Assembly (NCBI RefSeq): GCF_017498545.1
Contig: NZ_CP071793.1
Span: forward strand, 8,426,256 to 8,490,255
Direction: 5' to 3'
DNA: 64,000 nucleotides
DNA from: Sulfidibacter corallicola
Lineage (GTDB): Bacteria; Acidobacteriota; Holophagae; Acanthopleuribacterales; Acanthopleuribacteraceae
Shown: piece by piece, positions 9,440-17,587 of the stretch
Position numbering within the stretch: the first letter of the stretch is position 1
Layout: each line of letters opens with the position of its first letter
Position numbers and translations under genes: made by a program
The notes under the pieces: generated by a model
What the model saw: the letters and a program-made list of their open reading frames with translations, nothing else
Database searches by the model: none
What the model was told of the DNA's origin: nothing

Positions 9440-10558
9440 TCAGATCGGGGCTGCTTCCCTTCGTTTTCTGATTACCGTGACGGTCTTGCGGAAGAGCATG
9501 CGTACCAGCAGAAAGGCGCCCACCGCCAGGGCGAGTGGTGTCAACACTGCGACGACCCAAACCCAGGTGTAGTCGCTCAGGCGAATCAGGTCGAGGGTTG
9601 TCGCGGCATCGCCGTCGATGATGGTGGCGACCGTGTATGAGGCCAGGAAGACGTGGTCGAACTTTTCGCTTCCCTGCTTGACTGAATGGGCGGCCTTCAG
9701 GTCGCGGCTACGCAGGGCGGCGATGGTTTCTACCGTGACCTCGTTGGCTGTGCGAATCCGCGGCACGGGTTCGTGGCCGAGCGCGCGAATCGTGTTTTCC
9801 GCTACCGCCCAGGTCGACCACGGGTTCTGGCCGGTGACCAGCCGGCCGTCCACCGAGCTGTTGTTGAGGAACAGGGGCGCCTGCTCGAATACCGCCCCTC
9901 GTTCGATCAGTCGATCCTCCAGCAGGAAAGGGTAGACCGCTTCGGCCTTTTTGTTCAGCAGCAGCTCCTCTTTGTTGGTGAAGCTCGAGATCTTCATGCC
10001 TTCGATCAAGTAGGAGTCGTCGGTCAGTTTGACGTTGACCAGTGCCGCCGGTCCGTGGCACACCGCGCTGACCACGCCGCCGTTTTCGTAAATATCGGCC
10101 ACGGCCTTTTGGATGTGTGGGTCATCGGGAAAATCGAAGAAGGCACCCTTGCCGCCGACGAAGTAAATGGCGCGGTAATCACCGGGGTCAATTTGGTCCA
10201 TGCGGTGGGTGTGGTCGAGTTTGGCCTTGACGGCCGGATCGGCGAGGAAGCCGTTGTCGAGGTCGGTCATGTCCTCGTCGTCCATGACCGCGGGGGCGGG
10301 CCCGCCTTTGGGACTGGCGACCTCGACCTCGTAGCCGTTGGCCTCGAAAAGGTACCAGGCGCGCGACAGTTCGGTCAGCTCGTAACCGATCGATTTGCCG
10401 CTGTTGGGGTTGACGCCGGTGCTGGATACGACGGCGAGGATTTTGCCGCGATACTCAGTGGCCGGTTCTGGGAATACGTCACGGGGGACCTGCCCGAAAA
10501 GGGCGGTGGCAAATAGGGCAAGGACACAGATTTTCAAGGTTCGTCGCTCCTGTTCCAT
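9440..10558 (-). CDS. Exported DJ-1/PfpI (class I amidotransferase-like) protein with C-terminal membrane anchor
   Basis: About 372 residues. A short basic N-terminus and hydrophobic segment (LKICVLALFATALFG) form a Sec signal. The DJ-1/PfpI fold follows, with the nucleophile elbow AVCHGP (C167-H168) and the conserved acidic residue in IGYELTE (about E60), in the arrangement of the Hsp31-like subfamily (glyoxalase III, chaperone or deglycase activities). The family is usually about 230 residues. Here a C-terminal extension ends in a transmembrane helix (about 326-348) and a basic tail (FRKTVTVIRKRR), so the enzyme is probably periplasmic and inner-membrane anchored. The start is uncertain: ATG at 10558, or a TTG at 10537 that follows AGGAG by 9 bases and would give a more typical signal peptide. 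Confidence 0.86.
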   Translation of the reverse strand: MEQERRTLKICVLALFATALFGQVPRDVFPEPATEYRGKILAVVSSTGVNPNSGKSIGYELTELSRAWYLFEANGYEVEVASPKGGPAPAVMDDEDMTDLDNGFLADPAVKAKLDHTHRMDQIDPGDYRAIYFVGGKGAFFDFPDDPHIQKAVADIYENGGVVSAVCHGPAALVNVKLTDDSYLIEGMKISSFTNKEELLLNKKAEAVYPFLLEDRLIERGAVFEQAPLFLNNSSVDGRLVTGQNPWSTWAVAENTIRALGHEPVPRIRTANEVTVETIAALRSRDLKAAHSVKQGSEKFDHVFLASYTVATIIDGDAATTLDLIRLSDYTWVWVVAVLTPLALAVGAFLLVRMLFRKTVTVIRKRREAAPI

Positions 10559-10677
10559 CAATTTCGTCCACCCAAACGCCCTCGTCTCTCCAAAGGTTTA
10601 CACCCTAGTTCGGCTCGATCTCGATACGCCGTCCGGATCGCTTCCCCGTGCGAAGGCCTCTGCCGTCACTCGACTCG

Positions 10678-12363
10678 TCATTCCCAGGTGTAGTCGTAGC
10701 CGTACTCCAGAGCCTTCGATTTGCCGGGCTCCAGGCGGAATTTCCACTCGAATTGGCCGATGCCGTTGAAGTGGTACCACCAGGCCGGCCAGGCGAAGCT
10801 GTACCACCAGCCGGATACACCGATGGCGGCCCCGCGGTTGCGCACATCCATCAGGGCCAGCATGTGCCAACGCCCGTCCTGGCCGACGCTTCGTCCCTGG
10901 CCCATGAACTCGCGAGTGACCCACAGCTCCACTTCCTTGCCGGTGTAGTTGGCGATGTCCAGCCTGCCCGTCATGTGGATCTCCGTGTACTGCTGATTGC
11001 GCCAGCGCCGTTGGTCGACGGTTCGGTTGGTTTCGCGCTCTTCGTTTTGCGACAGGATGGCCACGGCCTTCGTCAGTTCCAGGTTCACCGAACCTTGTTT
11101 TGGGGTGAAGGTCACCAGCGTCTGGGCCTGAATGGCACCGTCGAGATAGACCGTGGCCGGTGCGGTGGTCAGGGGAACGTCGCTGTCGTTGTGCAGGCGA
11201 ATGTTGTGGGTCACGGCGGGTGCGACGGTACCCGTTGCCTCTCGACCGTTGTGACTGCGGTACCGCGATGCTTCCGGCGGCGGCTTGAGGGGCATGTCCA
11301 GGAGGTAGAGATCGCGGTAATTCAATTCCGTTTGGAAGATGTCGACCATCGCCCGGGCCCCTTTCTCCAGACTAAAATGCCGCAATTCGAAGACGTGCAA
11401 GTCCTCGCCGTCGTCGTTTCCGGGAACTGGTGAGGTCGCGCGCCCGCCGGAGGTATTCGAGGCCTGCGTACCGTGCCCGAGGCTGGCGTGCGCATGTACC
11501 TGGGTGACGAGGACATTGGAGAAGCGATTGACATTCGGGGCGGCCTGGGGGAGCACGCGGGCGATCTCCGCCCGCAGTTCGGGTGATGCCAACGGATCCA
11601 CCATATCGGCGAACGGGAAGTCGGGCACCCCAACCACCAGGTTCAGATGTACGTCCCGCAAGGCCGGGCCCTCGTTCATCAAGGTCGCTCTCAGCCGGAC
11701 TCGGGCCTTGCCCGTTCCGTCCAGATCGATGTGGTACGAGGGCGCCCAGCGCAAACCACGTCCCACGTACATCATGCCGGCCTTCACGCGCATCGGACCG
11801 CCGGTCCCTTCGAAGCGCCAGGTCATCAGTTCCTCGGATCGATCCACCGAATATTCGGTTTGGGCCTGGCCCTTGACCATGATCGATCGGATGGTCTCGA
11901 TCGGAAGGATTTTGTCACCCAGTTCCGTGCGAAGAATCGCCACGTGCGGATCTTCCGGTTGGGGAACGCCGATCAACAGTGCCTCGTAGGAAGGCGGCGG
12001 GTGGGTTCCCTGATCCGACAGTTCCTCGTACACCGTGATTTCCGCTCCGATGTTGGCGATCATGAATTCGGCCAGACCGGCCGCGGGTACGGATTTCCGT
12101 AGGGTGCGCGGTGCGGTCGTCACTTGGCGAATCCTGACGTCCGGCGTCGCCGAGTAGGAAGAAAAGGTGCCGTAGATCGGTTCGGGTAAGGGGCCCACGG
12201 TGGCCAGGCCCTCGTCGTCAACGGCCACCGAGCCCTCGAAATGAAACAGCGAGAGTCCGTTTTTAAAGACCGTGACCTCGCGGATATCCAGAGAATCGGT
12301 CGCGGTCACAGGGGGCAGGGGAATCAAACTCAGGGCCAGGATCCACAGGGGAAGTCGGTTCAT
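10678..12363 (-). CDS. Exported DUF4139-like protein
   Basis: A 561-residue protein with a signal peptide (MNRLPLWILALSLIPLPPVT). The body resembles DUF4139 proteins: VTVFKNGLSLFHFEG near the N-terminus (the DUF4140-like opening), GLRWAPSYHIDL in the middle, LRDVHLNLVVGVPDFPF where relatives have a conserved strand and Val-Gly pair, and a C-terminal beta-rich half ending in LEYGYDYTWE. Function in the family is poorly known (mucoidy-inhibitor MuiA-like proteins belong to it). No catalytic motif is visible. It lies 119 bp upstream of the DJ-1-like gene on the same strand; both products are exported, so they could share an operon, but the gap is long. The homology call rests on recalled patterns, hence the moderate score. 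Confidence 0.68.
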   Translation of the reverse strand: MNRLPLWILALSLIPLPPVTATDSLDIREVTVFKNGLSLFHFEGSVAVDDEGLATVGPLPEPIYGTFSSYSATPDVRIRQVTTAPRTLRKSVPAAGLAEFMIANIGAEITVYEELSDQGTHPPPSYEALLIGVPQPEDPHVAILRTELGDKILPIETIRSIMVKGQAQTEYSVDRSEELMTWRFEGTGGPMRVKAGMMYVGRGLRWAPSYHIDLDGTGKARVRLRATLMNEGPALRDVHLNLVVGVPDFPFADMVDPLASPELRAEIARVLPQAAPNVNRFSNVLVTQVHAHASLGHGTQASNTSGGRATSPVPGNDDGEDLHVFELRHFSLEKGARAMVDIFQTELNYRDLYLLDMPLKPPPEASRYRSHNGREATGTVAPAVTHNIRLHNDSDVPLTTAPATVYLDGAIQAQTLVTFTPKQGSVNLELTKAVAILSQNEERETNRTVDQRRWRNQQYTEIHMTGRLDIANYTGKEVELWVTREFMGQGRSVGQDGRWHMLALMDVRNRGAAIGVSGWWYSFAWPAWWYHFNGIGQFEWKFRLEPGKSKALEYGYDYTWE

Positions 12364-12592
12364 GATCGCCTCCGAGACAGGAATGGAATAGGCTCGGAAA
12401 AATCATAAGAAGCCAGGCGAATACAAACGTCATCAGGTTGTAAAAAACTCCTAAAAAGTTTCGTACCCCGGACGGCGAACCGCGTTGGACCCAATGCGGA
12501 ACATGCGGGCCGAGCCGCGTTCGAAACCGCCTCGCCTTCATCATCGATGGCGGCGCGGAGCCGGTGCTGTTCTCACGAGAAACGAACCTGCA

Positions 12593-13258
12593 TGGAGTTC
12601 CCGAATGCCGAGAGAGTCGTCGTGCCCGGTAGGTACATCCGCCGGATGTACTTTTCGAAGTGATCCAGGCTTCGCATGCTTGGGATTTGAAAGAGTGAAG
12701 GATTGCCTGTAGCGGGAGCATTGGAGTATTCGGCTTTGGAATGTGCGACGAGCCGCCGCACCTACCCGGCCTAACCGACCAAACCTGCCTGGAGTTCTGG
12801 AATGCCGAGAGAGTCGTGGTGCCCGGTAGGTACATCCGCCGGATGTACTTTTCGAAGCGATCGACGCTTCACATGCTTGGGAATGGAAAGAGTGAAGGAT
12901 TGCCTGTAGCGGGAGCGTTGGAGTATTCGGCTTGGGAATGTGCGGCGAGCCGCTGCACCTACCTGGCCTAACCGACCAAACCTGCCTGGAGTTCCCGAAT
13001 ATCGAGAGAGTCGTCGTGCCCGGTAGGAACATCCGCCGGATGTACTTTTCGAAGTGATCCAGGCTTCGCATGCTTGGGAATGGAAAGAGTGAAGGATTGC
13101 CTGTAGCGGGAGCATTGGAGTATTCGGCTTTGGAATGTGCGGCGAGCCGCCGCACCTACCTGGCCTAACCGACCAAACCTGCCTGGAGTTCCCGAATGCC
13201 GAGAGAGTCGCCGTGCCCGGTAGGAACATCCGCCGGATGTACTTTTCGAAGTGATCCA
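12593..13258. repeat. 197-bp tandem repeat, 3.4 units, each with a palindromic core
   Basis: Three full units start at 12593, 12790 and 12987, each exactly 197 bp, and a fourth partial unit runs 13184-13258 before sequence diverges. Units differ at scattered single bases. Each begins TGGAGTTC and carries a central odd-length palindrome; in units 1 and 2 it is GTACATCCGCCGGATGTAC (9-bp arms around one C), as at 12633-12651. In units 3 and 4 the outer arm base is changed (GAACATCC). The array fills most of the space between a DUF4139-like gene and a dehydrogenase gene. The bases either side (12364-12592, 13259-13372) contain no gene. Because 197 is not a multiple of three, the minus strand stays open in several frames across units; I treat those frames as chance. 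Confidence 0.95.
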
Positions 13259-13372
13259 CGCGAGGAGTTCCCGCTTGCTTCGAGAGTCGGCACTGCAAGT
13301 CCTGCCGGGCGATTCGCGCGCCTCCAAAACGGGAGCCGGTGTCCCGCCCGACAGTCGTGGCTCTCTCCAAAC

Positions 13373-14242
13373 TCAGTCCGCGGCGTAGAGTCGAACCAAT
13401 CCCGTAATGTTGTCGCCACCAAAACCGGCTTGTTCCGCCTTGCGGTAGATCTCCCCGGCCGCCTGCGCCATGGGTACCGCAGCGCACTGTGCATGCGCCG
13501 TGGACGTCACGTAGTCGAAATCCTTGCGCACCAGTTCGATAGGGAATTGTGGCGAGAAATGACGGTCCAGCATCGATGCTGCCGCTATTTTGGCCGCCGG
13601 GCTGCACACCGGGGTCGAGGTCAACACCGCCAAACCCCGCTCGGGCTCGAGGCCCGCATGTGCCATGAACCCGATCAACTCGCCCATCGTGGCCAGTTGA
13701 ATGCCGAACAAGGCGTTGACCGCCAATTTCACGATGGTCCCGCTGCCCACCGGGCCGACGTGGTGAACCGGTCCCCCCAAATGCGCCAAAACGGGCGCGG
13801 CCTTCTCAAAAGGCGTCATGGCACCGCCGACCAGGAAAATCAGCGAACGCGCTTCGGCTTGTTTGCGAGAACCGGCGACGGGCGCGTCCAGAAATCCGAG
13901 ACCCCGATCCGCGAAGGCTTCGGCCAATTGGTGTGTCCATTCAAGGGTCAGAGTGCTGCATTCGATGGCGATCGCATCGTCGGGCATCGCCGCCAATGCA
14001 CCGTCCTCGGGATCGAGCCAGATCCGCTTCGATGCGGTCACGTCGCGGACCATGCCGATGGCGAATTCGCAATCGCGAACCGCCCGTGCCGGCGAGAGTG
14101 CGATGGTCGCGCCTCGCTCACGTAGGGTTGCCAGAGGTTTGGGTGATCGGTTCCAAACCGTGACCCGGTGACCTCGATCGATGAGGGAACGCGCCATGCG
14201 CGAACCCATGGCGCCCATTCCCAAAACCGCGATATGTGACAT
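13373..14242 (-). CDS. NAD(P)-dependent beta-hydroxyacid dehydrogenase (3-hydroxyisobutyrate dehydrogenase family)
   Basis: 289 residues, the usual length of the family. The N-terminal Rossmann motif is GMGAMG (8-13), followed by the strand-2 end TVWNRSP, where an Asn-Arg pair suggests NADP preference. The substrate-binding segment DAPVAGSRKQAE matches the family D-x-P-V-S-G signature with Ala in place of Ser. The catalytic lysine lies in GSGTIVKLAVN. The C-terminal helical dimerisation domain is complete. Likely reactions include reduction of succinic semialdehyde, glyoxylate or related 3-hydroxyacids. The start ATG at 14242 follows GGAGG by 6 bases. It is divergent from a LysR regulator across 124 bp, a common arrangement for regulator and target. 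Confidence 0.92.
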   Translation of the reverse strand: MSHIAVLGMGAMGSRMARSLIDRGHRVTVWNRSPKPLATLRERGATIALSPARAVRDCEFAIGMVRDVTASKRIWLDPEDGALAAMPDDAIAIECSTLTLEWTHQLAEAFADRGLGFLDAPVAGSRKQAEARSLIFLVGGAMTPFEKAAPVLAHLGGPVHHVGPVGSGTIVKLAVNALFGIQLATMGELIGFMAHAGLEPERGLAVLTSTPVCSPAAKIAAASMLDRHFSPQFPIELVRKDFDYVTSTAHAQCAAVPMAQAAGEIYRKAEQAGFGGDNITGLVRLYAAD

Positions 14243-14366
14243 GTGGAACCTCCAGATATGTTGCCGCTCCTACAGGGGGGCGGCCTCGTTGGTTCCCAAG
14301 GTTAGGCGGTTTCGGGCTAGGGAAAAATAACGCCACGCGCATCGGATTCTTGCGTAAAATGCAGGA
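14243..14366. promoter_or_regulatory. Divergent promoter region, dehydrogenase / LysR regulator
   Basis: The 124 bp between the divergently oriented dehydrogenase and LysR genes must carry both promoters and, by family precedent, the regulator's binding site. I could not find a clean dyad or confident -35/-10 elements, so only the region is annotated. Confidence 0.5.
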
Positions 14367-15272
14367 ATGGATACCAAACACCTGCAGCTTTTTGTAGAAG
14401 TCGTACGGCGGGGCAGTTTTGCGGCCGTGGCCCGGGATCACGCCTTGGATCCGTCCTCGGTGTCGCGGGCGATCACGAGCCTCGAAGAACAGATGGGTGT
14501 TCGCCTGATTCAGCGCACGACCCGCCAGTTGACCCTGACCGAGGCCGGCACCTGTTTTTTCGAGCGGGTGGAAGCGGTGATCGACGAGCTCGATCGCGCC
14601 CGAGAAGCGGCCATGTCCGTCGTGGAGGGGCCGACTGGAACACTCCGCCTGACGGCTTCGACTGCCTTCGGGCATCATTGCCTGGTGCCCCTGTTGCCTC
14701 GTTTCCGCGAAGCCTTTCCCCACCTGAAATGGGACCTGGCGTTTACCGATCGCAATCTGAATCTCGTCGAGGAGCGCATCGACCTGGCGATTCGTCTGGC
14801 TCCGCGCATCGAGGGCCATGTCGTGGCGGTTCAACTGTTTCCGACCCGTTACCGCGTTTGTGCCGCACCTGAATACCTGAAAAACCACCCGCCCATTTCG
14901 GAGCCCGCGAACCTCACCGATCATCGCTGTCTGCTTTTTCCCTTCAAACCGTACCGCAACCGTTGGGTGTTCCGAGAGGAAACCGGCAGGGAAATTCCCG
15001 TGGCCGTGGATGGCGACGTGGTCGTCTCCAATGCACTTTCGTTGCGGAGCTGTGCCTTGCGGGGAATGGGTCCGGTACTGTTGGCCAATTGGTTGATCGA
15101 CGAGGACATTCGGCGCGGCGATCTCGTCGCATTGTTTCCCGAAATGCAGGTGGCGGCCACCGAATTCGAAACCGCGGCCTGGTTGGTCTACCCCAGCCGC
15201 ACCTTCTTGCCTCACAAGGTTCGGCTCACCATCGATTTCCTCAAGGACGCCTTTGCCCGGTTTCGGCGTTGA
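14367..15272 (+). CDS. LysR-family transcriptional regulator
   Basis: 301 residues, standard for LysR. The N-terminal winged helix-turn-helix occupies residues 1-60 (LQLFVEVVRRGSFAAVAR, SSVSRAITSLEEQMGVRL, with the TEAG turn at 56-59). A periplasmic-binding-like effector domain follows from about 90 to 295. The pattern is closest to the CrgA/AaeR-type subgroup, which often controls a neighbouring oxidoreductase. The ATG at 14367 has AGGA almost adjacent, a weak ribosome site. It probably controls the divergent dehydrogenase and itself. It converges on the small exported-protein genes, separated by a hairpin at 15311-15343. Confidence 0.93.
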   Translation: MDTKHLQLFVEVVRRGSFAAVARDHALDPSSVSRAITSLEEQMGVRLIQRTTRQLTLTEAGTCFFERVEAVIDELDRAREAAMSVVEGPTGTLRLTASTAFGHHCLVPLLPRFREAFPHLKWDLAFTDRNLNLVEERIDLAIRLAPRIEGHVVAVQLFPTRYRVCAAPEYLKNHPPISEPANLTDHRCLLFPFKPYRNRWVFREETGREIPVAVDGDVVVSNALSLRSCALRGMGPVLLANWLIDEDIRRGDLVALFPEMQVAATEFETAAWLVYPSRTFLPHKVRLTIDFLKDAFARFRR

Positions 15273-15310
15273 TCCCGATCTGCGATCAAGAACATGCCTT
15301 GCCGCCGCCA

Positions 15311-15343
15311 AGAAAAAGCCCGCGGACATGGCGCCGCGGACTT
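15311..15343 (-). terminator. Hairpin with T-run, terminator of the small exported-protein genes
   Basis: AAG-C-CCGCGG (15316-15325) pairs with CCGCGG-A-CTT (15334-15343), giving a GC-rich stem with one mismatch and an 8-base loop. Read on the minus strand it is followed by TTTTTC, so it fits a Rho-independent terminator after the gene ending at 15370. It could also stop the convergent LysR transcript. Confidence 0.6.
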
Positions 15344-15369
15344 CGCTTTCTCAGAGAGGCGGAGAAATC

Positions 15370-15804
15370 TCATGGTGCATCGTTCGCGTTGCAAACAGGG
15401 CAGTCATAGTAACATCGACCACCTAAGAACGAGCAGATGAGGCAGTAGTTCCAAGGGTAATCGGGATGTACGATGGGAATATCGATGAGTGTGCCGTCGG
15501 ATCCTATACAAATATAGGATCCATCATCACTGATCGATGGCTTGGATGCGCCCATATCGCTGAAAAGTTGTTGAATGCCTTCCGTGAAAGCTTCTCGATC
15601 GTTTTGAAACTCGTAGGTGAGAACCAAGAGGTATTCGGTGCTGCGATCGCTCAAATGATTGTGTTCTGAAAATTCAAGAATCAATTCGACTCGTTTCGAA
15701 AGGTTGACATTGAAGAATGTTTCGATCGCTGATTGTGATGTATGTTGATCATGGGCCAACCCGAGGCCGCCGAATATCATCAATACCATCAGTATTTTCT
15801 TCAT
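15370..15804 (-). CDS. Small exported protein with Cys-rich C-terminus (paralogue 1)
   Basis: 144 residues with no family I recognise. A Sec signal peptide (MKKILMVLMIFGGLGLA) is followed by a mostly helical domain with FFNVNLSKRVELILEFSE, SDRSTEYLLVLTYEF and DREAFTEGIQQL. The C-terminal 30 residues are rich in Cys and aromatic residues (YCLICSFLGGRCYYDCPVC; five Cys in this stretch), suggesting disulphides or metal binding. The start ATG at 15804 follows AGGAG by 6 bases; frames continuing upstream run through the intergenic spacer and are not credible. It is the downstream member of a tandem pair with the gene at 15957-16367, sharing signal peptide, helix block and the LLVLTYE segment but diverging in the tail. 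Either a maturing peptide or a small secreted effector or inhibitor is possible. Confidence 0.85.
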   Translation of the reverse strand: MKKILMVLMIFGGLGLAHDQHTSQSAIETFFNVNLSKRVELILEFSEHNHLSDRSTEYLLVLTYEFQNDREAFTEGIQQLFSDMGASKPSISDDGSYICIGSDGTLIDIPIVHPDYPWNYCLICSFLGGRCYYDCPVCNANDAP

Positions 15805-15956
15805 GTGGTGCTCCTGTGATAGTTTGAAACCATACGTGAAACATGGAGAAGTGAATGATGAGCGAGGGAGAGCGGTGCGGTGGCCCGCGGAGCCTGGCTC
15901 CGCGGGCATCAGTGACTTTTCAAGGACCGACGACCAAACCGGGGGGTTCGGGAATC

Positions 15957-16367
15957 TTAAACGCCACAGACTTCCAGGCGACCCTGCCCGCCGGTAAGCC
16001 AGGCGCAGGCAATGGCCGCGGTCCAGTAGTCCAAGGTGGTGGGCAGGCCATTGGGCCAGCCAGGTACGCCGAAGCAAATGAAACTGCAGCGCTTGGAAGT
16101 GGGCGTGGGCACTTTGAGACCGCTCAAGATCTGGCCGACTCCGGCCTCGAAGGCTTCCCGGTCACCTTGGGTTTCGTAGGTGAGTACCAACAGGTCATCG
16201 GTGGCGCGATCACTCAACATGAACCGCTGCGAGAACTCCAGGATGAAGGTGACCCGATCCTTGAGATCGGCGTTCACGAAGGAATCGAGATTGGTTTGTT
16301 GGGTTTGAATTTCGTTGGCGAAACCGAAAGAACCGAGAAGCAGAAGCATCATCAGCAATTTTTTCAT
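15957..16367 (-). CDS. Small exported protein (paralogue 2)
   Basis: 136 residues, paralogous to the neighbouring 144-residue protein. Signal peptide MKKLLMMLLLLGSFGFA; shared core SFVNADLKDRVTFILEFSQ, LSDRATDDLLVLTYET and GDREAFEAGVGQIL. The C-terminus differs: two Cys in CSFICFG and later CAWLTGG and CGV, without the dense Cys cluster of paralogue 1. The ATG at 16367 follows AAGGAG by 6 bases. The pair is separated by 152 bp and probably cotranscribed. No known domain is recognised. Confidence 0.85.
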   Translation of the reverse strand: MKKLLMMLLLLGSFGFANEIQTQQTNLDSFVNADLKDRVTFILEFSQRFMLSDRATDDLLVLTYETQGDREAFEAGVGQILSGLKVPTPTSKRCSFICFGVPGWPNGLPTTLDYWTAAIACAWLTGGQGRLEVCGV

Positions 16368-17149
16368 GATTTTCTCCTTGAGCTGAGCTATGTGACGTTT
16401 GTCGAGTTAGACATTAGAGATTGAATGGAACCCGCTTGGAATGATAATGACCACGCGAGAGCCCAAAACGACCAAAACGCATGGGGTGCTTTTGCGCAAT
16501 GTGCGACATGTGTCTCTATAAAAGCCAATCTGAAAGCCATAGATATCAAGTAGGCCTCTTAATTACATTGTCGATTCTATGTAACTGACAAACTCCCAAA
16601 TTGGGAATATGGCTTTAACGCGAGGACTCACTACCATATGGAAGTCCATGTAACCGGGTTCAATGGGTATAGCGATGTTTTTGGAGAAGCGGCTCAAGAA
16701 TCTGAAAAAAGTAACTCGGAGTGCCTGAACGCCAAGAGTTTCGTCGTGCTCGGCAGGCCGGTCAGGGGCGGTAAGCCGGCTCGGCCGACTTTTCGGAGCA
16801 ACCCGGGCTTCGCAGGATCAAGTGGAAAAAGAGCGAAGCAGATAAGTCGGGCCTCTAGACCTCTCGATGATCGATTTCGATCCGTTCCAGGTCGCCTCGA
16901 CGGCGCACGGCGAGCCAAAGCATCTCTTCAAAGCTCGAAGATAAAGTGAAAAACCTGGAAAGCCGAGTGTTCGGGGCGTTGAGTGCCCTGATCTATTGCG
17001 TGGGCGCACCACGAAGCTGTAACATCACTGGGCCGTGTCTTCTGCCTCGGCATGAAAAACTTGATCTGATTTTGGCTCTTTTCCCGCCTATTTGATATGT
17101 GATTCCAAGTTCGCCAGTCCTAGGCACAACCCTCGGAGGAAATTGATCC
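16368..17149. other. Intergenic with one diverged palindrome-family repeat
   Basis: About 780 bases between divergently oriented genes. The left part (16440-16660) is AT-richer and may hold promoters. The stretch around 16728-16845 is a diverged copy of the dispersed repeat described separately. I see no gene. Confidence 0.5.
16728..16845 (+). repeat. Diverged single copy of the 197-bp repeat family
   Basis: Aligns by eye with the front half of the 197-bp unit at 12593: GAACGCCAAGAG then TCGTCGTGC then CGG-AGG, an inserted GC-rich part, then CGACTTTTCGGAGC and GGGCTTCGCA, matching GAATGCCGAGAG, TCGTCGTGC, ACTTTTCGAAGT and AGGCTTCGCA in the array. The centre is a different GC-rich near-palindrome. 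It lies between genes. Confidence 0.6.
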
Positions 17150-17587
17150 ATGGTACAAACCCCAAAACCCCTTATCGCCGCGCTCCGTCTATGGGCCAAG
17201 ATGGCCGTCATCGACGGAAAAGTTCATCCGGACGAGCGAAGTCTGCTCGAATTCCTGATACAAGTCCACGCCCCCGATACCGATATCGATTACCTGCTCG
17301 GCTCGGTGCGCGACATTCACATGGACGACCTGATCGCGACCGTGACCACCTATGAAGACCGCTTTTTCATTGCCATGAACGCCTATGCGTTGGCCACCGT
17401 CGACGAGGACTACAGCGATCGGGAGCGGCGCTTCTTCGACCGTTTGAGCGCGTCGTTCTCCCTGAGCGAAGAGGATCTGGACCTGCTGAAGCAAACCGTG
17501 GCCAACGAACATTCCGAGGATCCCCAACCGCCGGATCCCCGCCTGGAGGATCTCTTCTCTCGTTCGAACTTCTGCGAGGCGGAATGA
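17150..17587 (+). CDS. TerB-like acidic helical protein
   Basis: 145 residues, all helical by appearance and strongly acidic. Residues 20-35 (IDGKVHPDERSLLEFL) and 80-90 (DEDYSDRERRFF) show the paired acidic D-G-x-(V/I)-x-x-x-E turns of TerB/DUF533-type proteins, which bind divalent metals. The family is linked to tellurite resistance and envelope stress; which applies here is unknown. GGAGGA lies 9 bases before the ATG. The stop codon overlaps the next gene's start (ATGA at 17584-17587), so translation of the glycosyltransferase is probably coupled. Confidence 0.65.
   Translation: MVQTPKPLIAALRLWAKMAVIDGKVHPDERSLLEFLIQVHAPDTDIDYLLGSVRDIHMDDLIATVTTYEDRFFIAMNAYALATVDEDYSDRERRFFDRLSASFSLSEEDLDLLKQTVANEHSEDPQPPDPRLEDLFSRSNFCEAE

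Noticed and set aside
12593..13258. CRISPR array
   Set aside because: Units are 197 bp without alternation of short repeats and unique spacers, and there are no cas genes; the same holds for the 80- and 111-bp repeats at the right edge.
12263..13607. Long minus-strand open frames across the 197-bp array
   Set aside because: The unit is not a multiple of three, so the same peptide text appears in several frames; the frames run into flanking genes antisense or out of phase and have no ribosome site.
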